A DNA stretch of 64,000 bases, from assembly GCA_000421065.1 (NCBI GenBank), contig ATWD01000001.1, positions 124,001-188,000 of the forward strand. Reading direction: 5' to 3'. Both the position numbers and the translations under genes were made by a program. Positions 1-8,450 of the stretch are shown here, in pieces (positions within the stretch are counted from its first letter, which is position 1; each line of letters starts with the position of its first letter). A model generated the notes under the pieces. That model was not told where the DNA came from. It saw nothing but the letters and a program-made list of their open reading frames with translations, and made no database searches. The DNA comes from Acidobacteriaceae bacterium TAA 166. GTDB taxonomy: Bacteria; Acidobacteriota; Terriglobia; Terriglobales; Acidobacteriaceae.

Positions 1-3000
1 GGGTATGTGTCGACCTGACAAGCCTGTTGTTAGCACGCCGGCTGGGAGTACTATCTCATGTGGTGCAGGCGTATCGGCCTCTGCATATTCCTCACCGCAC
101 TCCGCTGGCTCTAGCCGCAATGCGCGAAGCCACTTTTTATAATCAGCCGACGAGAAAAGTGTCATTATTCGCAGTCCAGAGTGCAATTAGTAACAAGCTC
201 ATCACGATTCTTCCTGCGGACGATGTTTCTCCTCTGGCTTCCTTAGAGTCAAATCGTCTAGGTGAGGCTGTGAATACCGTTGTCGTCAATTTCGACTCAC
301 CCGAGGATGCGTCAGTTGATGATTGTGACGATCGACCTTCTCCCCGCACCTACTCACCACACTCGGTCATCCGTCGTGTCAATGAATCCGGTCGGTTGTC
401 GTCCGATCGTTCAACTGAAGCCCTTATAGGTCTTGGTATAGAACGCGAGAGCCTCGTTCGTGAAATTGTGGGGGCTTCACCACGATTGCTCATAAGCGTT
501 GGCGTTATGGAGGCGTTTGCGAGAGTTGGTGTTCTCCAGGATATCTGTGACACCTGCGATGTTTATATCCGGGACTCGGAAGCCAGGGCTCTTTCAGCAG
601 AAATCAAGAATATCGAGAAAGCTGAAGATGACTCTGCATGCCTGACTTCCATGATCGAAGAGATAAGGGTAGGCCTCGAATCCGGGGACTACAAACTGTT
701 ACCAATGTTCGACAATCAGCAGAGTGAATCCCAGGACGGCGAGGAACCGCTAGCCTTGCAGTGCACAGCCGACCTCCTCCGATACCAAAATCTAAGCACG
801 GATCTGATCTGGATAGACGATCGTATGATCAACGCTTTTATCCACCGGGATGGATCGAAGATCGTTGATAGCGTGGATATGCTTTCGCATTTGAGAAATG
901 CAGGCAAGCTGAGCGATGCGGATTTCTTCCGCTACCTCAATCGTTATCGCGCATCTGGCTTACGCTTTTTGGCACTTAGGAAGGATGAAATCCTTTATTG
1001 GCTGAATGCTGCGATTGGGTCGAACGGAGAATTCAAAGAGTCATATGAGCTTTTCGTCATTCGCCTCAGCCATGCCCGAGCTTTGGGGGATTCCAATGCC
1101 TTGCGAACGGCACCTGTAATAGAAGGGCAAACCCTGGAGTGGCCGTTCTTATTGGATTCGTCAGCAGCTGTACTCGACGCCATGCAAGCGGTTTGGTATC
1201 AGCAGGGCCAGGACAAAGACTGTGCGAAGAAGGCGAAATGGATACTGGACCATCTGTATACGCCCGACCGAGGACGCTCGTCAGCTCTGGGCAACGTCAG
1301 CCCTGAGTCGGACATGATGATGGAGGCGGTCGCTTTGGGCGGATTGATTGCATCGACCTGTGCGGGATTCGCTCTTGATGAACACGGCCAAAGCAGAAGA
1401 CGCGCATACTTAAATTGGCTCTACCATCGGCTCATTCTTCCTCGCTTCGAAACAGACGCTGAGTTACGTGAGGTGACGCTGAGCCAAGTCACGCAACTGC
1501 TTTATGTATTACACCCTCAAAAACGTCAGACCCGGAGAGAGACTGGAGCAATCGCGCAGCTGTTCAAGCTGTGGCTGGGAAGCCTTCCGGAACAGATTAG
1601 CGATCGAGTCGCTGCCGACAACGGTCTGATGAATACTCTGGGGGTGAAGATCACCCGGTCTGTCGTCATAGGGGATATGCACTTTGGCACGGCCAAGTTT
1701 TGGAGCGCTGCACGGGAGTTGCTACGAACGGGTACTCCTGTCTCGCTCGGTCAAGGCAGATTGATCTCCTATCCGCAGAATGGTTTGACATTCCTCATAA
1801 CAGAGAATGTGCAAACGGGGGAAAAGAGTCTATTAGAAGACTTCCCTCTAGAGCTCCTCGCCTCCACCACATCACAGCGTGAAAAAGCAATCATTCACGC
1901 GATTCAGTCCTTCGATCTGCCGCAACGTGATGCCGATAATCTCAGGCAGGTACTGCGCGATGAAGATTCTCCCGCAAAGGTGATGGAGAGACTTGTTTTA
2001 CTGCGAGCACAAAGTGCACAACACTTTTATCGAGCCCTGGAGGAAAAGTTATGTAAGAATTTGCCGGTTGCCCTGAGCGATCTTATCCCCAGCGACATGC
2101 TCCTTTTCCTCCGCCACCTCCGCCTTGAGATCGAACGGTCGGAGATAGAGAGAAATGAAGGAACTCAGGATGTTTTGGAGACTCTTTCCACGAGCCTTTC
2201 CGTGGAGGACGCCCTAGATCGGCTTGCGCAACTTCCGCGCGCGCTTCCGAATGGCCTTCTCGACCGCATCTCCGTTTTATCCATCTCAGAAAGGCGCAAG
2301 ATCTTCAAACGATTTACCAAACGGGCCGCCTGGAATATCGTTCCCTTGGCGCATGTCTGCAATCTGTACTACACATTCGAAAGCGACAATCGAGCTTACA
2401 GCCGATTCGCGGACAGGCTGCTTAAGACGATTCGCTCTGCGGAAGGGGCACATCCGATAGATGCCCTCTTAAGAATCCTTGAGAACGTAGAGTCCGAGTT
2501 GAGACTCAACCGTGATTTCACAAGACTACCTGTTGCACACCGCCTTCTCTCTTTATGGAGTCACGCGTCAAATCTGCTTCTTACCATGGCGCATCTTGGA
2601 GTAGATTTGAAGTGGATCGGAGACAACTTTGGTAACGGCTGGAATCGACTGCCTACAGAACTGTTCAATGAGGAGTCGGAATACTGGAGAGATGTTGCCC
2701 ATCCTTCGCGATTGTCATCCTCACGTCTTGTCCTTTCTCTGGCATGGTTTGCCTCCAGGAATGGAGTGCACTTGGCTGAGCCCATCCGGCAAGAGATTTC
2801 AAATGTCTGGAAAGCTGATGGCTCCAGGGTTATTGAGCTGCTGTTCGACGCATCTCGCGAGCCGGATTCGATTTCTTCCTTCTTTGCCGAAAGCACTGGT
2901 TGGCCAGGAGTGTTTGTCGGCGAAGCTTCAGCGTATTATTCCAGCTCCCGTAGCCCAGCGGGAGCAAAGGAAGCAGCAACACTTCTGCTCCAAGGTGGCG

Positions 3001-3509
3001 ATCCCATTCATTGGGCACACCTCCACGCTGTTCTAAGAAATGGGATCATACCCGAGGAGGCCCATGATTCGTTCCGGACTCTCTTTCTTGAGGCGGACTT
3101 TGAGAAGCTTCGTGTGGATCGTCCCGAACTTACATCACTCGCCCTTACGTTCGCTTCCATGCATGCCCACACTCTCGGCGCTCAAGTCGTCGACAAGGTC
3201 CGATCCGACATCCTTAAGATGGTTAGGACTGAGCCTCCAGCGCAGACATCTCGTGGTGAAAGGCATTCTGAGGACATCGTTTTGTCGGCGGCGTTTTATC
3301 TGTACAGGCGGTCTACTCCCCAGGAACGACAATACGAACAGACGTCTGCCCTCTGGAAAGAGATGGTCGAAGTAAGACAGGCAATAGCGGGTAGTTGCCA
3401 ACTGTTCGTCGATCGATTGGTAGAAGCCCTTCCCAACCACCACTCGAGATATTTGTGGAAGCTCCAAGTATTTCTTAGGAGCTGTAACGTTGCGCTGGAA
3501 CGAGAGTAG
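1..3509 (+). CDS. Large PIN-like domain protein, 5' end outside window
   Basis: The reading frame is open to the first base of the window. The first possible start (a TTG at 27) has no ribosome-binding site, so the N-terminus lies upstream and more than 1,165 residues are seen here. About 240 residues in, a stretch with the motif WIDDR, followed by HLRNAGKLSD and a DEILYW helix, resembles the PIN-like nuclease domains found embedded in very large helical-repeat proteins. The rest is leucine-rich and alpha-helical with no other motif I recognise. The gene looks less GC-rich than everything downstream and ends about 70 bases before a cluster of inverted repeats, so it probably belongs to a different mobile segment. 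A role in defence or RNA cleavage is only inference. Confidence 0.6.
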   Translation, partial: VCVDLTSLLLARRLGVLSHVVQAYRPLHIPHRTPLALAAMREATFYNQPTRKVSLFAVQSAISNKLITILPADDVSPLASLESNRLGEAVNTVVVNFDSPEDASVDDCDDRPSPRTYSPHSVIRRVNESGRLSSDRSTEALIGLGIERESLVREIVGASPRLLISVGVMEAFARVGVLQDICDTCDVYIRDSEARALSAEIKNIEKAEDDSACLTSMIEEIRVGLESGDYKLLPMFDNQQSESQDGEEPLALQCTADLLRYQNLSTDLIWIDDRMINAFIHRDGSKIVDSVDMLSHLRNAGKLSDADFFRYLNRYRASGLRFLALRKDEILYWLNAAIGSNGEFKESYELFVIRLSHARALGDSNALRTAPVIEGQTLEWPFLLDSSAAVLDAMQAVWYQQGQDKDCAKKAKWILDHLYTPDRGRSSALGNVSPESDMMMEAVALGGLIASTCAGFALDEHGQSRRRAYLNWLYHRLILPRFETDAELREVTLSQVTQLLYVLHPQKRQTRRETGAIAQLFKLWLGSLPEQISDRVAADNGLMNTLGVKITRSVVIGDMHFGTAKFWSAARELLRTGTPVSLGQGRLISYPQNGLTFLITENVQTGEKSLLEDFPLELLASTTSQREKAIIHAIQSFDLPQRDADNLRQVLRDEDSPAKVMERLVLLRAQSAQHFYRALEEKLCKNLPVALSDLIPSDMLLFLRHLRLEIERSEIERNEGTQDVLETLSTSLSVEDALDRLAQLPRALPNGLLDRISVLSISERRKIFKRFTKRAAWNIVPLAHVCNLYYTFESDNRAYSRFADRLLKTIRSAEGAHPIDALLRILENVESELRLNRDFTRLPVAHRLLSLWSHASNLLLTMAHLGVDLKWIGDNFGNGWNRLPTELFNEESEYWRDVAHPSRLSSSRLVLSLAWFASRNGVHLAEPIRQEISNVWKADGSRVIELLFDASREPDSISSFFAESTGWPGVFVGEASAYYSSSRSPAGAKEAATLLLQGGDPIHWAHLHAVLRNGIIPEEAHDSFRTLFLEADFEKLRVDRPELTSLALTFASMHAHTLGAQVVDKVRSDILKMVRTEPPAQTSRGERHSEDIVLSAAFYLYRRSTPQERQYEQTSALWKEMVEVRQAIAGSCQLFVDRLVEALPNHHSRYLWKLQVFLRSCNVALERE

Positions 3510-3580
3510 TTCGTCAACGAGTGATTGATCGCCAACGCGCTCAGCGAGCGTTGGCCACGGTTAGCCCTGCCCTGGCATGG

Positions 3581-3650
3581 GATTATGCGGAGCGAATAGA
3601 TGTTGACATCCAGCGCTTCATTGGAACCCGTGTGAATACTCCGCATAATC
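3581..3650. repeat. 12-bp perfect inverted repeat pair (GATTATGCGGAG / CTCCGCATAATC)
   Basis: GATTATGCGGAG at 3581-3592 is exactly mirrored by CTCCGCATAATC at 3639-3650, separated by 46 bases. Further copies of the GCATAAT core follow within 50 bases (CATAATG at 3661 and the palindrome at 3672). Spaced inverted copies of an ATTATGCGGAG-like word resemble arm or core sites beside tandem tyrosine recombinase genes. No recombinase is encoded in this window, so the assignment as an element end is inference. Confidence 0.6.
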
Positions 3651-3668
3651 ATACTCTCCACATAATGA

Positions 3669-4070
3669 GCGTTATGCAGTGCACTGCATAATGCGCACTA
3701 CAACATCCATGGCTTCTACAGCACGTGGTTCGAACGCAACGAAGACCGCCTCGCATTTCTTGAGAACACCCTGCGGTACCCCTGCTATGGACAACCGGAG
3801 TTCACCTATTGCGACGTTGAGCGGGCGATCCAGATCGAATTGCGCAAGCTCAATCTCAGTGCCGTCTACCGGCAACGCATTGAGGCGGAGGTGCGTTCGC
3901 GGGAGATCAGCGAATTGGCGCGGCTGCAAAAGAAGTATGGTGCGATTCCAACTTCAACCTTACCCATCGTCACGAGTGAGCCCGGAAGTCCAGGCGGCTT
4001 GCAGTTGAAACAACCCGCCCCTCCATCGTCGCCGGTTAGCTCGACGCCGATACAGGGAACACTCTTTTAG
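3669..4070 (+). pseudogene. Start-less remnant of a hypothetical protein
   Basis: From 3669 to the TAG at 4068-4070 there is an uninterrupted frame with coding character: HYNIHGFYSTWFERNEDR, then YCDVERAIQIELRKL, then a basic helix and a Pro/Ser-rich tail. A stop lies at 3666 and no ATG, GTG or TTG occurs in frame until a TTG at 3840, well inside the conserved-looking part. The first codons are the 20-bp palindrome. The simplest reading is that the 5' end was removed by recombination at the repeat cluster. If a product is made, initiation would have to use the 3840 TTG, giving 76 residues. No family was recognised. Confidence 0.55.
3672..3691. repeat. Perfect 20-bp palindrome
   Basis: TTATGCAGTGCACTGCATAA is identical to its own reverse complement. 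It shares the TTATGC/GCATAA arms with the inverted repeat just upstream. It sits on the first codons of an open frame that has lost its start codon, so it is probably a recombinase site or the scar of an insertion. Confidence 0.6.
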
Positions 4071-4142
4071 CCCGCGTATCTACGCCTGGCCGCAACCAAC
4101 ACATACCGAATCTCCCCGAACAGCAAGCAACGGAGCGAAGAG

Positions 4143-4724
4143 ATGCCAAAGGAATTGCCAGAAATCGAACCGGGTCTTCTATACACGACGTCAACTCTTC
4201 CCGACGGCTGCCGATACCTTTTCACAACGCGACAGTTTCTCCAATATGGCCTCCCTACCTATTACCTTTCAACGCGCGGCCAATGGATCACTCCCTTAAT
4301 GGGCAGGATCTACATCACCGACTACGTCCTCCTGCCGTGGGAGGACCGTCTTGTTGAACGGCATACCGTTCAAGACGAATTACGAAAGCGATATACCGAC
4401 TACGATCCTTCCACATCTCCCGCACCCAACGTGCAGCAGCTCGTACTCGCGGAGGTCTTTGCAGACGAAGCCTTCGATGAACCACCCAACCCGGTGTTGG
4501 AAGGCTATGTCTTTCTCTTCTGGTCCGAGATCTTTCCAGACATTCCCGCACATTACACGGCGCCATTGCAGGCGTGGATCAACGAGAACGAAGTGTGCGG
4601 ACGCATCAGTGAGCAACTGACTGAGTATCGAAATCGTCAACAGCTCCTCAGAGAGCGCTCAAGCAAAGCGGTGTCACACGCGCCCGACGAGGACGCGGGG
4701 GCCACCGACGACATCGAGTTCTAG
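4143..4724 (+). CDS. Hypothetical protein (193 aa)
   Basis: ATG start preceded by a GGAGCGAAG stretch. The product begins MPKELPEIEPGLLYTTST, is rich in aromatic residues, and contains a predicted helical middle and an acidic C-terminus ending DDIEF. No signal peptide, membrane segment or metal site is seen and I do not recognise the family. It is the first gene of the plus-strand array that leads into the PRTRC cassette, with a 108-base gap to the next gene. The absence of a coding-like alternative frame supports it as real. Confidence 0.6.
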   Translation: MPKELPEIEPGLLYTTSTLPDGCRYLFTTRQFLQYGLPTYYLSTRGQWITPLMGRIYITDYVLLPWEDRLVERHTVQDELRKRYTDYDPSTSPAPNVQQLVLAEVFADEAFDEPPNPVLEGYVFLFWSEIFPDIPAHYTAPLQAWINENEVCGRISEQLTEYRNRQQLLRERSSKAVSHAPDEDAGATDDIEF

Positions 4725-4832
4725 CCGTGTGAACGACCGAGCCCTCGTGACGCCTGGGGCTGAATCCACTCGGCGCAACAGGCTCACTGCTCACTCTCTA
4801 TCCCCATCCGACAACAACTCTCAGGAGGCAAT

Positions 4833-5249
4833 ATGGCTGGCCACCCCATGTTTGGTGAGGTCATTCACTCGTACTCGCGTCGTGAGGCGATCGAAGACGG
4901 AGTTCTCATCGACCTCATGCAGGGCGAGGACGAGGCAATGGTTCGCTCTCTCGGCTTTCGTTTCGACATCGCCATGACCTCCGCAGCTTACGCCGCTGCT
5001 GTCGTTCCATCCGACGGGCACCTGCCGCCAGGACAAGAAAGGAAGGGTCGGTTGTGGGATGTCTTGTGGATGTTGAAGCTCGCCATCAAGAAAACTGGCA
5101 GCGATTCCCGCATCGTCAGCTTTGCCCTGCATGTCGTCAACTTCAGGGGCGGTAAAGCAACAAGCGAACCGCTGCATCTCAAGGCGCTTTCCGGCCCCGG
5201 AGATCGTGCAGAACCAGTCATTACCATCCTGCTTCCCGACGAAGACTGA
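4833..5249 (+). CDS. DUF6573 family protein
   Basis: A strong AGGAGG lies 6 bases before the ATG. The 138-residue product opens with GEVIHSYSRREAIEDGVLIDL. That is the hallmark of the small DUF6573 proteins found on plasmids and integrative elements, which usually read 'SYTRAQALADGVLVD'. A later segment (VLWMLKLAIKK) also fits. No catalytic residues are known for the family and its function is unknown. Its presence marks this as accessory, plasmid-like DNA. Confidence 0.75.
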   Translation: MAGHPMFGEVIHSYSRREAIEDGVLIDLMQGEDEAMVRSLGFRFDIAMTSAAYAAAVVPSDGHLPPGQERKGRLWDVLWMLKLAIKKTGSDSRIVSFALHVVNFRGGKATSEPLHLKALSGPGDRAEPVITILLPDED

Positions 5250-5320
5250 TCAGCCGGAACTGAGTCTCCCGCCCGGCGGCATGCAGCACCACAGCACCTA
5301 TTCCGCAGGAGGCCCATCTC

Positions 5321-5878
5321 ATGCCCTATCCCGTTTATTACACCGGCTTGATCGGAATTACTCCTCGCGTCAACGACGAAGACGCTTGGCTGTTTTCCAC
5401 TCTGACGGACACCACATCGAACGATTCCGCGCGCGCCTTTCTCGCTTCTGTGCAAACAGCCTCAAGAACGACCGCGGGGCGGTATGCAAGATTTCTTCAC
5501 CTTGGACGGATGCACGCCTCCCTCTCTCCGACCAAGGAGGCGAGTTGTCATGGCCTCCCACTCTGGCTCGAAATCCTGATCAAGCACTTCTTCGAACCAC
5601 GCGGCTATGTACTGCAGGGGGAAATCTCATGGAGAGCTTCCGATGATCCTGCCGATCGAGGCTCGATCTTCATTGCGGAGAACCGGATCGAAGTCGTCGA
5701 CGACGTGATCCTCAACCCTGGACCAAGCTGGAGACGGACTGGCTTCACGGATACGGAACTGAGGGGCGTCATCGAAGCATTGATCGAGTCGGCTGACAAT
5801 ACGGGCTGCACGGAAGACCTCACGGTGGTTTCCGCGAACGCCCTCGTCGCTCTCCGCGAACACTACTTCGCCCGCTGA
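5321..5878 (+). CDS. DUF6205-like hypothetical protein
   Basis: AGGAGG precedes the ATG by about 8 bases. The 185-residue product begins MPYPVYYTGLIGITPRVNDEDA. The middle (WLEILIKHFFEPRGYVLQGEI) and the end (DLTVVSANALVALREHY) match the pattern of small soluble DUF6205-type proteins that occur on actinobacterial and proteobacterial mobile elements. No enzymatic motif is visible. It is followed by two hairpins before the next gene. Function unknown. Confidence 0.6.
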   Translation: MPYPVYYTGLIGITPRVNDEDAWLFSTLTDTTSNDSARAFLASVQTASRTTAGRYARFLHLGRMHASLSPTKEASCHGLPLWLEILIKHFFEPRGYVLQGEISWRASDDPADRGSIFIAENRIEVVDDVILNPGPSWRRTGFTDTELRGVIEALIESADNTGCTEDLTVVSANALVALREHYFAR

Positions 5879-5901
5879 TCTTCCTTTATCCACGCCAAAC
5901 C

Positions 5902-5940
5902 CTCCGGGCCGAGTACCCCGGAGAAGCCGCCTTGCGGCTT
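5902..5940 (+). other. Two adjacent hairpins between genes
   Basis: CTCCGGG (5902-5908) pairs with CCCGGAG (5917-5923). Immediately afterwards AAGCCGC (5924-5930) pairs with GCGGCTT (5934-5940) around a three-base loop. Only a short T stretch follows, so this is a weak intrinsic terminator at best. It could equally be an mRNA-processing or attenuating structure ahead of the ParB-like gene. Confidence 0.5.
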
Positions 5941-5966
5941 TAACTCAGCAACTCGATGGAGCACTT

Positions 5967-6428
5967 ATGGGACGACCGCTCATGTTTGCGCACCACAATA
6001 ACTGCTCTCGGTGTCCCGTGATCAGAGCGGAGGACGTCGATAACGACGAGTATTACCACCTTCTCTCGTTACGCTTCAACATCCGAAGCGCAAGGAAGAT
6101 TGCGCTACGACACGAGCCAGTCCTGGTCGAGTGCGACGCTCTCGAAGCCTGGCTCCGTAATACTCGCATCGATCGTGAGCATGTTGGACACGTTCCTCTT
6201 ACAGCGGGACCAGGCATCCAGGTGACACTTCCGGCAGGAGCGGGGATGCCGATCATCGACGGCAATCATCGTGCCGCCCGTGCGCTTCGCGAGAAACGAA
6301 ACTTCTACGTCTACGTGTTGGACGAGCCGGAAACGCTCGAACTCCTTCGACGGAGCATGGGTAACTCCATGGCGGATCATTTCTGGCTCCGGCTGGCCGA
6401 GTCGAAACCTCATCCCGCAGACATCTGA
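5967..6428 (+). CDS. Small ParB/sulfiredoxin-like fold protein
   Basis: ATG start with GGAGCA just upstream. The 153-residue product contains MPIIDGNHRAARAL at about residues 92-105. This is the signature of the ParB/Srx-like nuclease fold, where a D-G-x-H-R loop binds nucleotide in ParB. An N-terminal CSRCP pair could bind metal. It is far shorter than partition ParB or the PRTRC ParB and has no recognisable HTH. It lies directly upstream of the PRTRC C gene. Function is inferred only as ParB-like nucleotide or DNA handling. Confidence 0.6.
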   Translation: MGRPLMFAHHNNCSRCPVIRAEDVDNDEYYHLLSLRFNIRSARKIALRHEPVLVECDALEAWLRNTRIDREHVGHVPLTAGPGIQVTLPAGAGMPIIDGNHRAARALREKRNFYVYVLDEPETLELLRRSMGNSMADHFWLRLAESKPHPADI

Positions 6429-6534
6429 TACCGGCTCCGCGGGTCCTTCCGGCTGACTTCTCAGTTCATTCGATTGGGCCGCACTTCACCGTGTGCTCCA
6501 AACCATTCCCTCAAACCATCCATGGAGAATTTCA

Positions 6535-6750
6535 ATGGCAAACGTTATTGTCGCCGCGCTGCCGCGCGAACTTTATCTCAACGATGACACCCGGCTTCCC
6601 GACCCCTCCCCAGATCTTCCCGTGGAGGAGGTCCAGGATCTCTTGACCACTGCATACCCGGAGCTTGCAACGGCCAAAATCGAAGGGCCGGTCGATACGG
6701 GCAAGGCCCTGCGTTTTACGTTCCGCCGTTTTATCGGAAGCAAGGGCTAA
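6535..6750 (+). CDS. PRTRC system protein C
   Basis: The ATG at 6535 has GGAGAA seven bases upstream. An in-frame start at 6493 lacks a site and would add non-conserved residues. The 71-residue product has the family pattern: a beta strand ending in ALPRELYLND, then LPDPSPDLPVEEVQDL, YPELATA and a final FRRFIGSKG. PRTRC C is a short protein of unknown biochemical role. It belongs to the ParB-related, ThiF-related cassette of plasmids and genomic islands, whose B, E and ThiF members follow within 6 kb. Confidence 0.88.
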   Translation: MANVIVAALPRELYLNDDTRLPDPSPDLPVEEVQDLLTTAYPELATAKIEGPVDTGKALRFTFRRFIGSKG

Positions 6751-6914
6751 AGCAACCGAGCCGCAGCTTCGCAACCAATTCCACTCGGACGAAGCCAGCC
6801 CACGGTTCCCTACTTCCAGCTTCCTCGTCCATCTCTTCACCGAACACTTCCCCACTCATAGCCGCGCACCCGGAGACAAGCCCTGAGCTTGGAGCCGAGT
6901 GCGCGGCTTGTGCT

Positions 6915-8450
6915 TTGCGACGGAGACTCCCTTTGGCGACCGCAGAAGTTTCACCACTCCTACCATTCGTCGGAGAGCCAGCAGCTTGCCTCGCAATCCC
7001 CCAGACGCAAAAGGCCAAAGGGATTGTTGCGCTCTCTCAATTTGACATGGACTCGCGTATTCCGAACTTCCATGTCTATCCTGCGAACAGGGTGCATCCA
7101 AGCCAGCTTGTCGGTTACTTCGCAAGGCCCTGCCCGATGCGACCGCGTCACGGTTTCGTCGATTCCAGGGTTGTACGCTCAGTAGAGGAAGGCGTCTCCC
7201 TGATCCATGAGACCCTGACGGCAGACCCGGAGGCTGAGATCGTGACGATGCCTCACGTCGCCGCTGAGTTCAGTGGGATCTGGACTCCTGGCTTCTTGAT
7301 TATCGGCAAGGGCACGGATGGCGCTACTTCCGGTTCTTCAGCCTTCACAATCCCTGCTCTGGGTGATTTAACAAGCCAGCATCCGAATCTCAAGACGGCC
7401 GCCGGCATCAAAGGAACGCCATATCTAGAACTGCTCTGGCCCGAAGCCGATTCACTGCCCCTGAAGGTCCAGTTGCGGGACGGACCACCGCTGCCCCAAT
7501 CTGTCGATTACATCCCCGAAGAAACCTGCGTGACCGAGATCATTCGGGCCGAAGGGGATCTTCTCGCATGGGAGACGAAGATGCGCAACGTCCACCCCGG
7601 CGCTATTGTCTATCACCCTAATGGCTCGCTTGCCTCCCACTATGCCATCCACGCCGTGCTCAATCGGGTTCCGCTCCTCATCAGCGATGAGCCGGCGATT
7701 GGAGACATACTCTTTCCCGATGTGGGCGGCAACGGAGCGAGCGAGATCGACATGGAAGCATTGCGCGCCGGATACTTCCTCGCACTCCGCGCAAAGATTA
7801 ACAAGTACCCAGCGGCCCTGATCATGCTCGCGGGATGCCACCATATCGCCGCCTGGAAGGGCAAGCAGGACGGTTTTCTGGGACTTGCTCTCGGATTTAG
7901 TTACCGGTTGGCCGTCACTGCCGCGCTAGCAGAGATACGGCACATTGGCCGAAAGGATCGAGGAATCGACCGCGAAGTCCTCTACAGCGCGTGTTGGAAC
8001 AAGACGCATCACAGCCGGGTCCGCGCCAGGTTCCGAAGGGCGCTTTACGAGTTTCTCGAAGCGGATCTGTGGAAACGCGGATATGGTGGACGACGCTGGT
8101 TTGAGTTCACCCGATGGGCTGCGGTGATTCACAACCGTATGGCTGCATCGAACGGTCAAGGATCTCTCGAAGCCTTGAACCAGCTCGTTCATGGGGTCCA
8201 CAACGGCGGCTGGGGGTTCAACAAATTCCTGCGCGATGAACTACTCGATGAAACCGCAGCCAACCCCGTAACGACGCTGGCGGAGTGCGCTCCCGCTCTC
8301 TACCAGTTGGCAGGCGTTCTGCAATGCCGCAAGACCGAGCTCGCACAGAAGCAGCTCACGCCTGGCGAAACGATCGAGTTCCCGCAGGATTTTGCGGTCC
8401 AGGAGATTTATGTCGCCGACAGAGACCGCTCGCGGAGGTCGGAATGGTGA
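6915..8450 (+). CDS. PEP-synthase/PPDK-like protein with phosphohistidine swivelling-type domain
   Basis: The 511-residue frame has a weak start. TTG 6915 is used here, and ATG 7047 (residue 45) is a plausible alternative. Residues 106-140 (EAEIVTMPHVAAEFSGIWTP) resemble the pyruvate/PEP-binding ATP-grasp segment of PEP synthases. Residues 227-260 carry P-G-A-I-V...GSLASHYAIHAVLNRVP, which matches the swivelling-domain motif (GGxxSHxAIxAR..G.P) whose histidine is phosphorylated; here that is His242. The C-terminal 230 residues are helical and unmatched. It lies inside the PRTRC cassette and its stop overlaps the start of a tyrosine-phosphatase-like gene. A phosphotransfer role is inference, since no complete PEP-synthase catalytic core is seen. 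Confidence 0.55.
   Translation: MRRRLPLATAEVSPLLPFVGEPAACLAIPQTQKAKGIVALSQFDMDSRIPNFHVYPANRVHPSQLVGYFARPCPMRPRHGFVDSRVVRSVEEGVSLIHETLTADPEAEIVTMPHVAAEFSGIWTPGFLIIGKGTDGATSGSSAFTIPALGDLTSQHPNLKTAAGIKGTPYLELLWPEADSLPLKVQLRDGPPLPQSVDYIPEETCVTEIIRAEGDLLAWETKMRNVHPGAIVYHPNGSLASHYAIHAVLNRVPLLISDEPAIGDILFPDVGGNGASEIDMEALRAGYFLALRAKINKYPAALIMLAGCHHIAAWKGKQDGFLGLALGFSYRLAVTAALAEIRHIGRKDRGIDREVLYSACWNKTHHSRVRARFRRALYEFLEADLWKRGYGGRRWFEFTRWAAVIHNRMAASNGQGSLEALNQLVHGVHNGGWGFNKFLRDELLDETAANPVTTLAECAPALYQLAGVLQCRKTELAQKQLTPGETIEFPQDFAVQEIYVADRDRSRRSEW

Noticed and set aside
3679..4008. Plus-strand frame starting GTG in the palindrome
   Set aside because: Serine/arginine-rich shadow composition; the other frame (3669-4070) reads as protein.
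6915..8450. Assignment as a complete PEP synthase, PPDK or rifampin phosphotransferase
   Set aside because: Only short segments match; length and missing catalytic blocks do not support a full enzyme of those families.
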